DNA from: Branchiostoma floridae | Lineage: Eukaryota > Chordata > Leptocardii > Amphioxiformes > Branchiostomatidae | Assembly: GCF_000003815.2 (NCBI RefSeq) | Contig: NC_049985.1 | Span: 22,615,862-22,679,861 of the forward strand | Direction of reading: 5' to 3' | Length of the DNA: 64,000 nucleotides | Part shown: positions 1 through 13,205 of the stretch, in pieces | Numbering within the stretch: position 1 is the stretch's first letter | Layout: the number at the start of each line of letters is the position of its first letter | Program-made: the position numbers and the translations under genes | Notes under the pieces: model-generated | What the model saw: the letters and a program-made list of their open reading frames with translations, nothing else | Told to the model about the DNA's origin: nothing | Database searches by the model: none

Positions 1-376
1 AGGGATTATCTCACCATATACACCGAGGATAAGGCGGGGCATTAAAGTTATTATCATATAGCCTACCCAAACTTGCAAATTCCTGTATGACGCATAGATC
101 CCTTGGTACTATACGTGTGAATTCCTTTGTCGAATTTCTGAAAGTTCACATTTGGTACATACATATGTAAGGAGATTACAGATTGCATTTTGAAACCAAA
201 ATTTCCACAGAAAATATTCGAAACATTGCAGGCTTTTTAGAAAAACAAAATTCATTATCAATGTTAACAGAAGGAGCCATTCCCCCTTGCAGTCTGCTCC
301 GGCATATGTTTTGCTCCTTTTTTATTGGCCAATGCCTGCATATACCTTTCTTTCGTTCCTTTTGATTGGTGAAAAT

Positions 377-497
377 GAATTAACACCTGCACCGGTGTTA
401 ATTCAAAGTGAATTAACACCAGCACCGGTGTTAATTCAAAATGAATTAACACCACTGGTGTTAATTCAAAATGAATTAACACCACTGGTGTTAATTT
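377..497. repeat. Short array of four palindromic units
   Basis: Four successive units each read GAATTAACACC, a 2-6 base spacer, then GGTGTTAATTC, so every unit is an inverted repeat. The first two have a longer centre (GCACCG-like), the last two a shorter one. The units are joined by short AAA(R)T linkers. No gene is visible here. Confidence 0.85.
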
Positions 498-1029
498 GCA
501 CCTGCCTGGCCGGAATCGAAGTGTTACGGCATCATAACCAACGTGGAACGGGGCCTTCTGATTGGTCCGCGGCGCCTGGCTATATGATAATTAATTTTAT
601 ACAATGTACTAATACATTCCAAATATGTGGTACCTCTCTGTGGGATTTAGAACGAAAGGCACAGGGGTATTTAATCATAATTGTTTAGGTTTGTACATAA
701 ATGTTACTTTTAAACTAATTGAACTACTCGTGGCATTGGGTTATCATTACATGTACTTGAATAATATGATTATTGTGTACCTGAGCTTTGATACGTAGTG
801 GTGAACTGTTTGAATCAGTGCATGGATTTTACTATTGTCATATTGTCGTTTGTGTCCCTGATGCCAGTCTCTATATACTTCCCATGTGCAGCAAATCAAG
901 AAGTATTTTGGTAAGCATTCAGGAAATAAGGATTCCCCACTTATTCTATCATCTATAGAATGCTGTGGATGTGATGTTAAACTACTTGTACATCCACGGT
1001 TTAATTCCCTGGAGTCAAAGTTACCACTC
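498..1029. other. No gene seen
   Basis: Unique-looking AT-rich sequence with stops in all frames. No exon-like segment with splice signals or repeat structure was recognised. Confidence 0.5.
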
Positions 1030-1845
1030 GTCTCTGGTGCTGGATAAATGACCTCTGATGCTGAATATACCATGTAAGTCCCTGGTGATGAAAATACCAT
1101 ACCTGTCCCTGGTGCTGAATATTCAACTACTGCCCCTGGTGTTGAATGTACCAACCGTGTACCTAGTGCTAAAATTGCTGTGGTACTGGATATACCGACC
1201 CTGAACCTAGTGCTGCCCCTGGTGCTGAATACGTAATCCTTGTCCCTGGTGGTGAATTAACTATCCCTGGTACTGAATATACCATCCCTGCCCCTGATGC
1301 TGAATATACCAAACCTGTATCTAGTGCTGAATTTACTGTCCCCGGTGCTCAATATACCAAACCTGTCCCTGGTGCTGCATTTACTGTCCCTGGTGCTGAA
1401 TATACCAACTCTGTACCTAGTGCTGAATTTATTGTCTCTGGTACTGAATTTACCAACTCTGTCCCTGGTGCTGAATATACCAAACCTGTATCTAGTGCTG
1501 AAATTACTGTCTCTGGTACTGAATATGCCAGCCCTGTCCCTGATGCTGAATTTACTGTCCCTGGTGCTGAATATACCAACCCTGCACATAGTGCTGAATA
1601 TAACAACCCTTTCCCTGGTACTGAATATACCAACCCTGTCCCTGGTGTTGAATTTACTGTCCCTGGTGCTCAATATACCATCTCTCACCCTGGTGCTGAA
1701 TTTACTGTCCATGGTGCTAAACATACCAACCCTGTACCTATTGCTGAATTTACTGTCTTGGTACTGAATATACCAACCCTGTCCCTGGTGCTGATTTTAC
1801 TGCCCCTGGTTCTGACTATACCAACCCTGTACCCTGTACCAGGCT
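1030..1845. repeat. Minisatellite with alternating 27- and 21-bp subunits
   Basis: The sequence is built from repeats of CCCTGGTGCTGAATATACCA followed by a shorter version with TTTACTGT in place of ATACCAACCCTGT. The two subunit lengths (about 27 and 21 bp) alternate, giving a composite period near 48 bp. All lengths are multiples of three, so long reading frames stay open on both strands. This is a property of the repeat, not evidence of a gene. Copies diverge by scattered substitutions. Confidence 0.85.
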
Positions 1846-2587
1846 CTCTTGTGCCTGGCAAAAGAACGGGGCAAAAACTCCCTTCTTCGGCAAACTCCTT
1901 ATAACCCGGCACAAGAGAGCGTAGACAACGTTGAAAATCGCGAACCAACGACCCCCCCCCCCCCCCCCCGAAAAAAAAACAACAGCCCCGTTCCGAAGAC
2001 TGCAACGGAGGCTAGGGCTACACCCGTCTTTAAAATGAGACCTAAAATGGGAGCCTCAAGTACGTTAAAAGCCCAAACAGAGTACCCAGGATTAAAACAG
2101 AATCTCACAGTTAACAGCTATTTTAAACCAGCGGTTCAACTGTGAGACTGCTACCAGTTTAGCTATTGGGACATCCATTTTACCTTAAGGTTTCTGAATT
2201 TCCATCGACACTGAAATAGAGACTGTTTCTTGTAAACAAAAACACTGACTGCGTTTTGTCTGCACCAAGGCCCGGCGTTGGCCGGAAGTGAGTGGATGAC
2301 GACCGGAAATTACACATATCGCATCCAAGGACTAGAGTTCGAAGAACACATACCTTTGCCAAATGAACCAGGTTTGTTTTGTAGAATAATTTTGTAGACG
2401 TAAATGCGTTATCAACCAGAGTTTGGTGAATATACTAGTTTTAACACTTGGCAAAGATTACATTGGAATGTCTTGACAAAAATGCCCTGCATTTCCACAA
2501 TTCAGAACTTTTGGACAAAAATGCCTGCTTCACAGAAACAAGCTGCTAGGGGACTCAACCATATGTCACGTCTTCCGAAAGCCTTCT
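1846..2587. other. No gene; homopolymer tract and repeat fragments
   Basis: Contains a run of 18 C (1952-1969) followed by 9 A (1971-1979), where base calls are likely to be unreliable. The part around 2126-2180 (CAACTGTGAGACTGCTACC) resembles 58,988-59,030, and 2500-2580 resembles 18,630-18,690, so both are copies of dispersed repeats. Confidence 0.5.
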
Positions 2588-2740
2588 TTACAAATCAAGA
2601 ATTTAGCCCGGCCGACATGTCAGCGAGCTCTAAATTACGAGGAGGTATGACCCTGATGCCGACGAATAAACTCAGGGTCATGCCTCCTCATATTTAGAGC
2701 TCGCTGACATGTCGGCCGAGCTAAAGTCTTGATTTGTAAA
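2588..2740. repeat. Near-perfect hairpin element
   Basis: Two arms of about 68 bp (2588-2655 and 2671-2740) are inverted copies of one another around a ~15-bp centre. Both arms contain GCCGACATGTCAGCGAGCTC or its complement, and the outer edges pair CTTTACAAATCAAGA with TCTTGATTTGTAAAG. It is probably a small foldback or MITE copy. No flanking duplication was identified. Confidence 0.8.
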
Positions 2741-3712
2741 GGGGACTTAAGGACAACACCTATCTAACACTTAAAATCGTTATCATACATGTTCTGCACC
2801 ACTCCTTTTCCCAATCCCTGACCAACTAAGCTCAAATGATATGGCACAAACTCTGTCTATAGAGGTTACACATCTAAGTAGAAGAAATTACATGATGACA
2901 CGGAGTAAATCAAAAACCTGGAGAAATTCTTTTTCTTTAAGAGTCATACGTTTCAAATATCATATACTATCTTTTATCACTGATATTCTGCCGTAAACAA
3001 GTCAAGCTAATGTCCATACATAAAAGAGTCTGAATTAGTTTCACGTATATCTTAACTGTCTGCAACTTCTAGGAGCAAAACACCAATTGGGATCTACCTG
3101 ACTTAAGCAGGGCTTAAGAAAAGGAATTCTGTAACTTTAGGACAACAAAGACGTGCAGAAAGCTGGTTTCCCTACAATTGCTTGGCACAGTACAATAAGT
3201 ATTGCCCCTACAGCATCAAATTACAATAACCACTGAAAAATCAATATACTATACAAAGCTGCTTAAAAACTGCAATCTTCAACATTGAATAAGATAAACA
3301 AATGCAACTCAAATCTAAACTACACTGTACCGTAAATTACTGTACTACCCAGAGTCCATAGACACTTTAGAGACACCCTACAATTCAAACTAAGATCAGT
3401 AGTATCAAACTATCATTTCCTCTCTTATCGTTTCCAAACCTTACATGTCAATATTACCTGTCAGTTAGGTCATACACACACCAAAAAATAGTTACTCAAG
3501 CTACTGGATATGGTTTTGAAACGGATATGGTTTTTCAGACGTTTCGGAAAGAATCCACTTTCCTTCGCCAGTGACACTGAAGTTATCTGCAAGAAACAGG
3601 TCTTTTATAATCTAACTGTGAATGAAGGCAATTTCAGATGTCCAATAGGCAACGTTGTAAGACAATTCAGACTGAAGACAATTTGGATTCTAAAGACACA
3701 GTTCATATATAT
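2741..3712. other. No gene seen
   Basis: AT-rich sequence between the hairpin element and the satellite. No exon-like frames, RNA genes or clear repeats were recognised. Confidence 0.5.
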
Positions 3713-4850
3713 AAAAGATAGCTAGTGGTTGCGCCCAAATAGACTCCGTATACTCAAGAATATCTCGACAAGGACGTATCCAAAAATTTTGCGGTTTTCA
3801 TCTTTCTATTCCTTGCTATGCAACCTTTTTAACCATACGAAGTTTGCCAGGCCGGAATTTCAACTCTAAGCTACAATCGCAGTCTTAAGTCCCTACCCGC
3901 TGCCGTGACAGGCGGTGTTTCCAAAAGATAGCTAGCGATGGCGCCCAAAAAGACTCCGTATACTCAAGAATATCTCGACAAGGACGTATTCAAAAATTTT
4001 GCGGTTTTCATCTTTCTATTCCTTGCTATGCGACCATTAAAACCATACAAATTTTGCCAGGCCGGAACTTGAACTCTAAGCTACAATCGCAGTCTTAAGT
4101 CCCTACCCGGTGCCGTGTACAGGCGGTGTTTCCAAAAGAAAGCTAGCGGTTGCGCCCAAACAAATAGACTCCGTATACTCGAGAATATCTCGACTAGGAC
4201 GTATACAAAAATTTTGCGGTTTGCATCTTTCTATTTCTTGCTATGCGACCTTTTTAACCATACCAAGTTTGTCAGGCCAGAACTTGAACTCTAAGCTACA
4301 ATCGCAGTCTTAACGTCCCTACCCGGTGCCGTGTACAGGCGGTGTTTCCAAAAGATAGGTAGCGGTTGCGCCAAAACAGACTCCGTATACTCATGAATAT
4401 CTCGACAAGGACGTATCCAAACATTTTGCGGTATTCATCTTTCTATTCCTTGCTTTGCGACCATTTAAACCATACCAAGTTTGCCAGGCCGGAACTTGAA
4501 CTCTAAGCTACAATCGCAGTCTTAAGTCCCTACCCGGTGCCGTGACAAGCGGTGTTTCCAAAAGATAGCTAGCGGTAACGCCCAAACAAATAGACTCCGT
4601 ATACTAAAGAATATCTCGACAAGGACGTATCCAAAAATTTTGCAGTTTTCATCTTTCTATTTCTTGCTATGCGACCATTTAAACCATACCAAGTTTGCCA
4701 GGCCGGAACTTGAACTCTTAGCTACAATCGCAGTCTTAACGTCTCTAGCCGCTGCCGTGACAGGCGGTGTTTCCAAAAGATAGCTAGCGGTTGCGCCGAA
4801 ACAGACTCCGTATACTCAAGAATATCTCGACAAGGACGTATCCAAAAATT

Positions 4851-4950
4851 NNNNNNNNNNNNNNNNNNNNNNNNNNNNNNNNNNNNNNNNNNNNNNNNNN
4901 NNNNNNNNNNNNNNNNNNNNNNNNNNNNNNNNNNNNNNNNNNNNNNNNNN
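4851..4950. other. Assembly gap (100 N) inside the satellite
   Basis: A run of exactly 100 N, the usual placeholder for a gap of unknown size. The higher-order copy 1,748 bp downstream is continuous across the matching place (6,599-6,645) and has 47 bases there, so the true gap is probably about 47 bp. Confidence 0.9.
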
Positions 4951-7054
4951 AGTTTACCAGGCCGGAACTTGAACTCTAAGCTACGATCGCAGACTTAACG
5001 TCCCTACCTGGTGCCATGAGAGGCGGTGTTTCAAAAAAAAAGCCTAGCGGTTGCGCGCAAAAAGACTCCGTATACTCAAGAATATCTCGACAAGGACGTG
5101 TCCAAACATTTTGCAGTTTTCATCTTTCTATTCTTTATTATGCGACCTATTTAACCATACCAAGTTTGTCAGGCCGGAACTTGAACTCTAAGCTAAAAAT
5201 CGCAGTCTTCACGTCCCTACCCGGTGCCGTGACAGGCGGTGTTTCCAAAAGATAGCTAGCGGTAACGCCCAAATAGACTCCGTATACTCAAGAAATTCTC
5301 AACAAGGACGTATCCAAACATTTTGCGGCTTTATCTTTCTATACCTTGCTTTGCGACCTTTTTAACCATACCAAGTTTACAAGTCCGGAACTTGAACTCT
5401 AAGCTACAATCGCAGTCTTAACGTCCCTACCCAGCGCCGTGACAGGCGGTGTTTCCAAAAGATAGCTAGCGGTTGCGCCAAAACAAATAGACTCCGTATA
5501 CTCAAGAATATCTCGACAAGGACGTATCCAAACATTTTGCGGTTTTCATCTTTCTATTCCTTGCTATGAGACCTTTTTAACTATACCAAAATTGCCAGGC
5601 CGGAACTTGAACTCTAAGCTATAATTGCAGTCTTAAGTCCCTACCCTGTGCCTTGACAGGCGGTGTTTCCAAAAGATAGCTAGCGGTTGCGCGCAAAAAG
5701 ACTCCGTATACTCAAGAATATCTCGACAAGGACGTATCCAAAACTTTTGCGGTTTTCATCTTTCTATTCCTTGTTATTCGACCTTCTTAACCATACGAAG
5801 TTTGCCAGGCCGGAACTTGAACTCTAGGCTACAATCGCAGTCTTCACGTCCCTACCCGGTGCCGTGTACAGGCGGTGTTTCCAAAAGAAAGCTAGCGGTT
5901 GCGCCCAAACAAATAGACTCCGTATACTCAAGAATATCTCGACTAGGACGTATCCAAAAATTTTGCGGTTTGCATCTTTCTATTTCTTGCTATGCGACCT
6001 TTTTAACCATACCAAGTTGTCAGGCCAGAACTTGAACTCTAAGCTACAATCGCAGTCTTAACGTCCCTACCCGGTGCCGTGTACAGGCGGTGTTTCCAAA
6101 AGATAGGTAGCGGTTGCGCCAAAACAGACTCCGTATACTCATGAATATCTCGACAAGGACGTATCCAAACATTTTGCGGTATTCATCTTTCTATTCCTTG
6201 CTTTGCGACCATTTAAACCATACCAAGTTTGCCAGGCCGGAACCTGAACTCTAAGCTACAATCGCAGTCTTAAGTCCCTACCCGGTGCCGTGACAAGCGG
6301 TGTTTCCAAAAGATAGCTAGCGGTAACGCCCAAACAAATAGACTCCGTATACTAAAGAATATCTCGACAAGGACGTATCCAAAAATTTTGCAGTTTTCAT
6401 CTTTCTATTTCTTGCTATGCGACCATTTAAACCATACCAAGTTTGCCAGGCCGGAACTTGAACTCTTAGCTACAATCGCAGTCTTAACGTCTCTAGCCGC
6501 TGCCGTGACAGGCGGTGTTTCCAAAAGATAGCTAGCGGTTGCGCCGAAACAGACTCCGTATACTCAAGAATATCTCGACAAGGACGTATCCAAAAATTTT
6601 GCAGTTTTCGTCTTTCTATTCCTTGCTTTTCGACCTTTTTAACCAAGTTTACCAGGCCGGAACTTGAACTCTAAGCTACGATCGCAGACTTAACGTCCCT
6701 ACCTGGTGCCATGAGAGGCGGTGTTTCAAAAAAAAGCTAGCGGTTGCGCGCAAAAAGACTCCGTATACTCAAGAATATCTCGACAAGGACGTGTCCAAAC
6801 ATTTTGCGGTTTTCATCTTTCTATTCTTTATTATGCGACCTATTTAACCATACCAAGTTTGTCAGGCCGGAACTTGAACTCTAAGCTAAAATCGCAGTCT
6901 TCACGTCCCTACCCGCCGCCGTGACAGGCGGGTTCCAAAAGATAGCTAGCGGTAACGCCCAAATAGACTCCGTATACTCAAGAAATTCTCAACAAGGACG
7001 TATCCAAACATTTTGCGGCTTTATCTTTCTATACCTTGCTTTGCGACCTTTTTA

Positions 7055-7173
7055 NNNNNNNNNNNNNNNNNNNNNNNNNNNNNNNNNNNNNNNNNNNNNN
7101 NNNNNNNNNNNNNNNNNNNNNNNNNNNNNNNNNNNNNNNNNNNNNNNNNNNNNNNNNNNNNNNNNNNNNNNNN
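7055..7173. other. Assembly gap (119 N) inside the satellite
   Basis: The run is 119 N long. The matching upstream higher-order copy has exactly 119 bases between the same flanks (5,365-5,483), so here the gap length appears correct. Confidence 0.9.
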
Positions 7174-10100
7174 CAAATAGACTCCGTATACTCAAGAATA
7201 TCTCGACAAGGACGTATCCAAACATTTTGCGGTTTTCATCTTTCTATTCCTAGCTATGAGACCTTTTTAACTATACCAAAATTGCCAGGCTCGAACTTGA
7301 ACTCTAAGCTATAATTGCAGTCTTAAGTCCCTACCCGGTGCCGTGACAGGCGGTGTTTCCAAAAGATAGCTAGCGGTTGCGCGCAAAAAGACTCCGTATA
7401 CTCAAGAATATCTCGACAAGGACGTATCCAAAACTTTTGCGGTTTTCATCTTTCTATTCCTTGTTATTCGACCTATTTAACCATACCAAGTTTGTCAGGC
7501 CGGAACTTGAACTCTAAGCTACAATCGCAGTCTTCACGTCCCTACCCGGTGCCGTGACAGGCGGTGTTTCCAAAAGATAGCTAGCGGTTACGCCCAAATA
7601 GACTCAGTATACTCAAGAAAATCTCAACAAGGACGTATGAAAACATTTTTCGGCTTTATCTTTCTATACCTTGCTATGCGACCTTTTTAACCATACCAAG
7701 TTTACAAGTCCGGAACTTGAACTCTAAGCTACAATCGCAGTCTTAACGTCCCTACCCAGCGCCGTGACAGGCGGTGCTTCCAAAAGATAGCTAGCGGTTG
7801 CGCCAAAACAAATAGACTCCGTATACTCAAGAATATCTCGACAAGGACGTATCCAAACATTTTGCGGTTTTCATCTTTCTATTCCTTGCTATGCGACCTT
7901 TTCAACTATACCAAAATTGCCAGGCTCAAACTTGAACTCTAAGCTATAATTGCAGTCTTAAGTCCCTACCCGGTGCCGTGACAGGCGGTGTTTCCAAAAG
8001 ATAGCTAGCGGTTGCGCCAAAACAAATAGACTCCGTATACTCAAGAATATCTCGACAAGGACGTATCCAAACATTTTGCGGTTTTCATCTTTCTATTCCT
8101 TGCTATGCGACCTTTTCAACTATACCAAAATTGCCAGGCTCAAACTTGAACTCTAAGCTATAATTGCAGTCTTAAGTCCCTACCCGGTGCCGTGACAGGC
8201 GGTGTTTCCAAAAGATAGCTAGCGGTTGCGCGCAAATAGACTCCGTATACTCAAGAATATCTCGACAAGGACGTATCCAAAACTTTTGCGGTTTTCATCT
8301 TTAATTCCTTGTTATTCGACCTATTTAACGATACCAAGTTTGTCAGGCCGGAACTTGAACTCTAAGCTACAATCGCAGTCTTCACGTCCCTACCCGGTGC
8401 CGTGACAGGCGGTGTTTCCAAAAGATAGCTAGCGGATACGCCGAAATAGACTCCGTATACTCAAGAAAATCTCAACAAGGACGTATCGAAACATTTTTCG
8501 GCTTTATCTTTCTATACCTTGCCATGCGACCTTTTTAACCATACCAAGTTTACATGTCCGGAAATTGAACTCTAAGCTACAATCGCAGTCTTAACGTCCC
8601 TACCCAGCGCCGTGACAGGCGGTGTTTCCAAAAGATAGCTAGCGGTTGCGCCAAAACAAATAGACTCCGTATACTCAAGAATATCTCGACAAGGACGTAT
8701 CCAAACATTTTGCGGCTTTATCTTTCTATACCTTGCTATGCGACCTTTTTAACTATACCAAAATTGCCAGGCTCGAACTTGAACTCTAAGCTATAATTGC
8801 AGTCTTAAGTCCCTACCCGGTGCCATGACAGGCGGTGTTTCCAAAAGATAGCTAGCGGTTGCGCGCAAAAAGATTCCGTATACTCAAGAATATCTCGACA
8901 AGGACGTACCCAAAAATTTTGAGGTTTTCATCTTTCTATTCCTTGCTATGCGACACTTTTTTAACCATACCAAGTTTGCCAGGCCGGAACTTGAACTCTA
9001 AGCTACAATCGAAGTCTTAAGTCCCTACCTGGTGCCGTGACATGCGGTGTTTCCAAAAGATAGCTAGCGGTAACGTCCAAACAAATAGACTCCGTATACT
9101 CAAGAATATCTCGACAAGGACGTTTACAAACATTTTGCGGTTTTCATCTTTCTATTCCTTGCTATGCGACCTTTTTAACTATACCAAGTTTGCCAGGCCG
9201 GAACTTGAACTCTAAGCTACAATCGCAGTCTTAAGTCCCTAAAAGGTGCCGTGACAGGCTGTGTTTCCAAAAGATAGCTAGCCGTTACGCCCAAATAGAC
9301 TCCGTATACTCAAGAATATCTCGACAAGTACGAATCCAAACATTTTGCGGTTTTCATCTTTCTATTCCTTGCTATGTGACCTTTTTAACCATTCCAAGTT
9401 TGTCAGGCCGTAACTTGAACTCTAAGCTACAATCGCAGTCTTAAGTCCCTACCCGGTTCCGTGACAGGCGGTGTTTCCAAAAGATAGCTAGCGGTTGCGA
9501 CCAAACAAAAAGACTCCGTATACTCAAGAATATCTCGACAAGGACGTATTCAAACATTTTGCGGTTTTCATCTTTCTACTCCTTGCTATGCGACCATTTA
9601 AACCATACAAAGTTTGCCAGGCCGGAACTTGAACTTCAAGCTACAATCGCAGTCTTAACGTCCCTACCCGGTGCCGTGACAGGCGGTGTTTCCAAAAGAT
9701 AGCTATCGGTTGCCTCCAAATAGACTCCGTATACTCAGGATATCTCGACAAGGACGACTCCAAAATTTTTGCGGTTTTTATCTTTCTATTCCTTGCTATG
9801 CGACCTTTTTAACCATACCAACTTTGCCAGGCCGGAACTTGAACTCTAAGCTACAATCGAAGTCTGAAGTCCCTACCCGGTTCCGTGACAGGCGGTGTTT
9901 CCAAAAGATAGCTAGCGGCAACGCCCAGACAAATAGATTCCGTATACTCAAGAATATCTCGACAAGAACGTATCCAAAAATTTTGCGGTTTTCATCTTTC
10001 TATTCCTTGCTATGTGACCTTTTTAACCATTCCAAGTTTGTCAGGCCGTAACTTGAACTCTAAGCTACAATCGCAGTCTTAAGTCCCTACCCGGTTCCGT

Positions 10101-12215
10101 GACAGGCGGTGTTTCCAAAAGATAGCTAGCGGTTGCGACCAAACAAATAGACTCCGTATACTCAAGAACATCTCGACAAGGACGTACCCAAAAATTTTGA
10201 GGTTTTCATCTTTCTATTCCTTGCTATCCGACCTTTTTTAACCATACCAAGTTTGCCAGGCCGGAACTTGAACTCTAAGCTACAATCGAAGTCTTAAGTC
10301 CCTACCTGGTGCCGTGACATGCGGTGTTTCCAAAAGATAGCTAGCAGTAACGTCCAAACAAATAGACTCCGTATACTCAAGAATATCTCGACAAGGACGT
10401 TTACAAACATTTTGCGGTTTTCATCTTTCTATTCCTTGCTATGCGACCTTTTTAACTATACCAAGTTTGCCAGGCCGGAACTTGAACTCTAAGCTACAAT
10501 CGCAGTCTTATGTCCCTAAAAGGTGCCGTGACAGGCTGTGTTTCCAAAAGATAGCTAGCCGTTACGCCCAAATAGACTCCGTATACTCAAGAATATCTCG
10601 ACAAGTACGAATCCAAACATTTTGCGGTTTTCATCTTTCTATTCCTTGCTATGTGACCTTTTTAACCATTCCAAGTTTGTCAGGCCGTAACTTGAACTCT
10701 AAGCTACAATCGCAGTCTTAAGTCCCTACCCGGTTCCGTGACAGGCGGTGTTTCCAAAAGATAGCTAGCGGTTGCGACCAAACAAAAAGACTCCGTATAC
10801 TCAAGAATATCTCGACAAGGACGTATTCAAACATTTTGCGGTTTTCATCTTTCTACTCCTTCCTATGCGACCATTTAAACCATACAAAGTTTGCTAGGCC
10901 GGAACTTGAACTTCAAGCTACAATCGCAGTCTTAACGTCCCTACCCGGTGCCGTGACAGGCGGTGTTTCCAAAAGATAGCTATCGGTTGCCTCCAAATAG
11001 ACTCCGTATACTCAGGATATCTCGACAAGGACGACTCCAAAATTTTTGCGGGTTTTATCTTTCTATTCCTTGCTATGCGACCTTTTTAACCATACCAACT
11101 TTGCCAGGCCGGAACTTGAACTCTAAGCTACAATCGAAGTCTTAAGTCCCTACCCGGTTCCGTGACAGGCGGTGTTTCCAAAAGATAGCTAGCGGCAACG
11201 CCCAGACAAATAGATTCCGTATACTCAAGAATATCTCGACAAGAACGTATCCAAAAATTTTGCGGTTTTCATCTTTCTATTCCTTGCTATGTGACCTTTT
11301 TAACCATTCCAAGTTTGTCAGGCCGTAACTTGAACTCTAAGCTACAATCGCAGTCTTAAGTCCCTACCCGGTTCCGTGACAGGCGGTGTTTCCAAAAGAT
11401 AGCTAGCGGTTGCGACCAAACAAATAGACTCCGTATACTCAAGAACATCTCGACAAGGACGTACCCAAAAATTTTGAGGTTTTCATCTTTCTATTCCTTG
11501 CTATCCGACCTTTTTTAACCATACCAACTTTGCCAGGCCGGAACTTGAACTCTAAGCTACAATCGAAGTCTTAAGTCCCTACCCGGTTCCGTGACAGGCG
11601 GTGTTTCCAAAAGATAGCTAGCGGCAACCCCCAAACAAATAGACTCCGTATACTCAAGAATATCTCGACAAGGACGTATCCAAACATTTTGCGGTTTTCA
11701 TCTTTCTATTCCTTGCTATGCGACCTTTTTAACTATACCAAGTTTGCCAGGCCGGAACTTGAACTCTAAGCTACAATCGCAGTCTTAAGTCCCTAAAAGG
11801 TGCCGTGACAGGCTGTGTTTCCAAAAGATAGCTAGCGGTTACGCCCAAATAGACTCCGTATACTCAAGAATGACTCGACAAGGACGAATCCAAAAATTTT
11901 GCGGTTTTCATCTTTCTATTCCTTGCTATGTGACCTTTTTAACCATTCCAAGTTTGTCAGGCCGGAACTTGAACTCTAAGCTACAATCGCAGTCTTTACG
12001 TCCCTACCCGGTGCCTAGACAGGCGGTGTTTCCAAAAGATAGCTAGCGGTTACGCCCAAATAGACTCCGTATACTCAAGAAAATCTCAACAAGGACGTAT
12101 CCAAACATTTTGCGGCTTTATCTTTCTATAATTTGCTATGCGACCATTTTAACCATACCAAGTTTACAAGTCCGGAACTTGAACTCTAAGCTACAATCGC
12201 AGTCTTAACGTCCCT

Positions 12216-13205
12216 CACGATGGTAAAATTTGGCCCCAAAATTTCCAGACTTCTATTGGGTGATTTAGAACACGAATCATGTTCCATCTGACGTAATCGA
12301 ACAGAACGCTGACGTGATCGAACAGAATGGACGTTCTATTAGAGGTCACCCGCGGTCATCCGCAGGTTGTTACAGTAAACACGCAGAAAACACCCTCGTT
12401 TTCCTGGGTGCCGTGCGTCAGAAGTAAAACTAACTTTTTCGCAAATATAAAACGTTATTTGGCAAGCTTAGTTTTGCTGCCGCCAAGTTTGGAACATGTG
12501 ACATGTAACAAAGCTGCTGGCGTCATTATTGGTGACCTTGAATATCACAACACATGTTTACGGCGGTATCAATTACCTCATATCCCTATCAGTGCGACTC
12601 GACATAGGACCAAACATGGTATTTAAATAGCTTACAAAACGCGTGCAAAACAACTCTTTCAGGACTTATATTGTCGACAACTAATATCTCCATGTTTGTG
12701 TCTTAGGGATTTTTGGAATATGGAGGCAATTTTGAATTACGAGTCTTTGAGTGTGAAAAACATGATTTTTCGACCTTATATTGTCTGTAAAAATAGTTCT
12801 AAGCACAAGTTGAAAAATCCCTAAGACAGAAAGTTTGATCTTACAATCATTACTCATATGATATAAAAGATTTGGATTTTCATTCACATTTAGGACCGAT
12901 CTAAATATGGTATTTGCTTTTTTGTGCAACAAACACCCTTTCTAAATCAACCAACTAGGCATATTTCAGAAAACATTGAAACGAAACTGTGCAGCACACG
13001 TACACGGCAAGATTTGACGTGTACACATTGCCAATTTTCATTTAATCTCGACGAGACACGTGCGAGAGGTTGCTTTTCTAACTATCACGATCTTGTAGAA
13101 GATGTTTCTGTCACCGTCAGCCCTCCGCGGGGACCGCACGGGAGCTCCGGTAACCCGATACTCTGCGTTCGAATGGAAACTTTTGGGCCAAATTTGACCA
13201 TCGTG
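12216..13205. mobile_element. Non-autonomous TIR transposon inserted in satellite, copy 1
   Basis: A 990-bp insertion interrupts a monomer. Its ends are inverted repeats of about 30 bp: CACGATGGTAAAATTTGGCC on the left and the complement of CACGATGGTCAAATTTGGCC on the right. The interrupted monomer reads GTCCCT before and CCTACCC after, against GTCCCTACCC in intact monomers. This gives a 3-bp duplication, CCT. The interior has an inverted pair, TCTTAGGGATTTTT and its complement (about 12,700 and 12,810), and no transposase-like frame. CAC ends with a 3-bp duplication are compatible with the CMC (CACTA/EnSpm-like) superfamily. That assignment is an inference. Confidence 0.85.

Larger units (their letters stand above)
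3713..12215 (+). repeat. Satellite array, ~211-bp monomer, block 1
   Basis: About 40 head-to-tail monomers of 207-215 bp. Each contains GACTCCGTATACTCAAGAAT, then ACAAGGACGTATCCAAA, TTGAACTCTAAGCTACAATC and GGCGGTGTTTCCAAAAGATA. Spacing of the first landmark is 210, 215 and 212 bp in the first copies. Higher-order repeats are present: 4,110-5,280 recurs about 1,749 bp downstream (about eight monomers), and 8,870-10,150 recurs 1,277 bp downstream (six monomers). Many 60-130 codon frames run through the array because the monomer is often a multiple of three; they are not genes. Confidence 0.95.

Noticed and set aside
1257-1767. Overlapping frames of about 95-156 codons on both strands
   Set aside because: These are products of the 27/21-bp minisatellite, open in several frames at once. 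The repetitive composition has no protein character.
12327-12626. 99-codon frame inside the TIR transposon, repeated at 15,446-15,745
   Set aside because: It is kept in both copies only because they are recent duplicates. There is no recognisable transposase motif.
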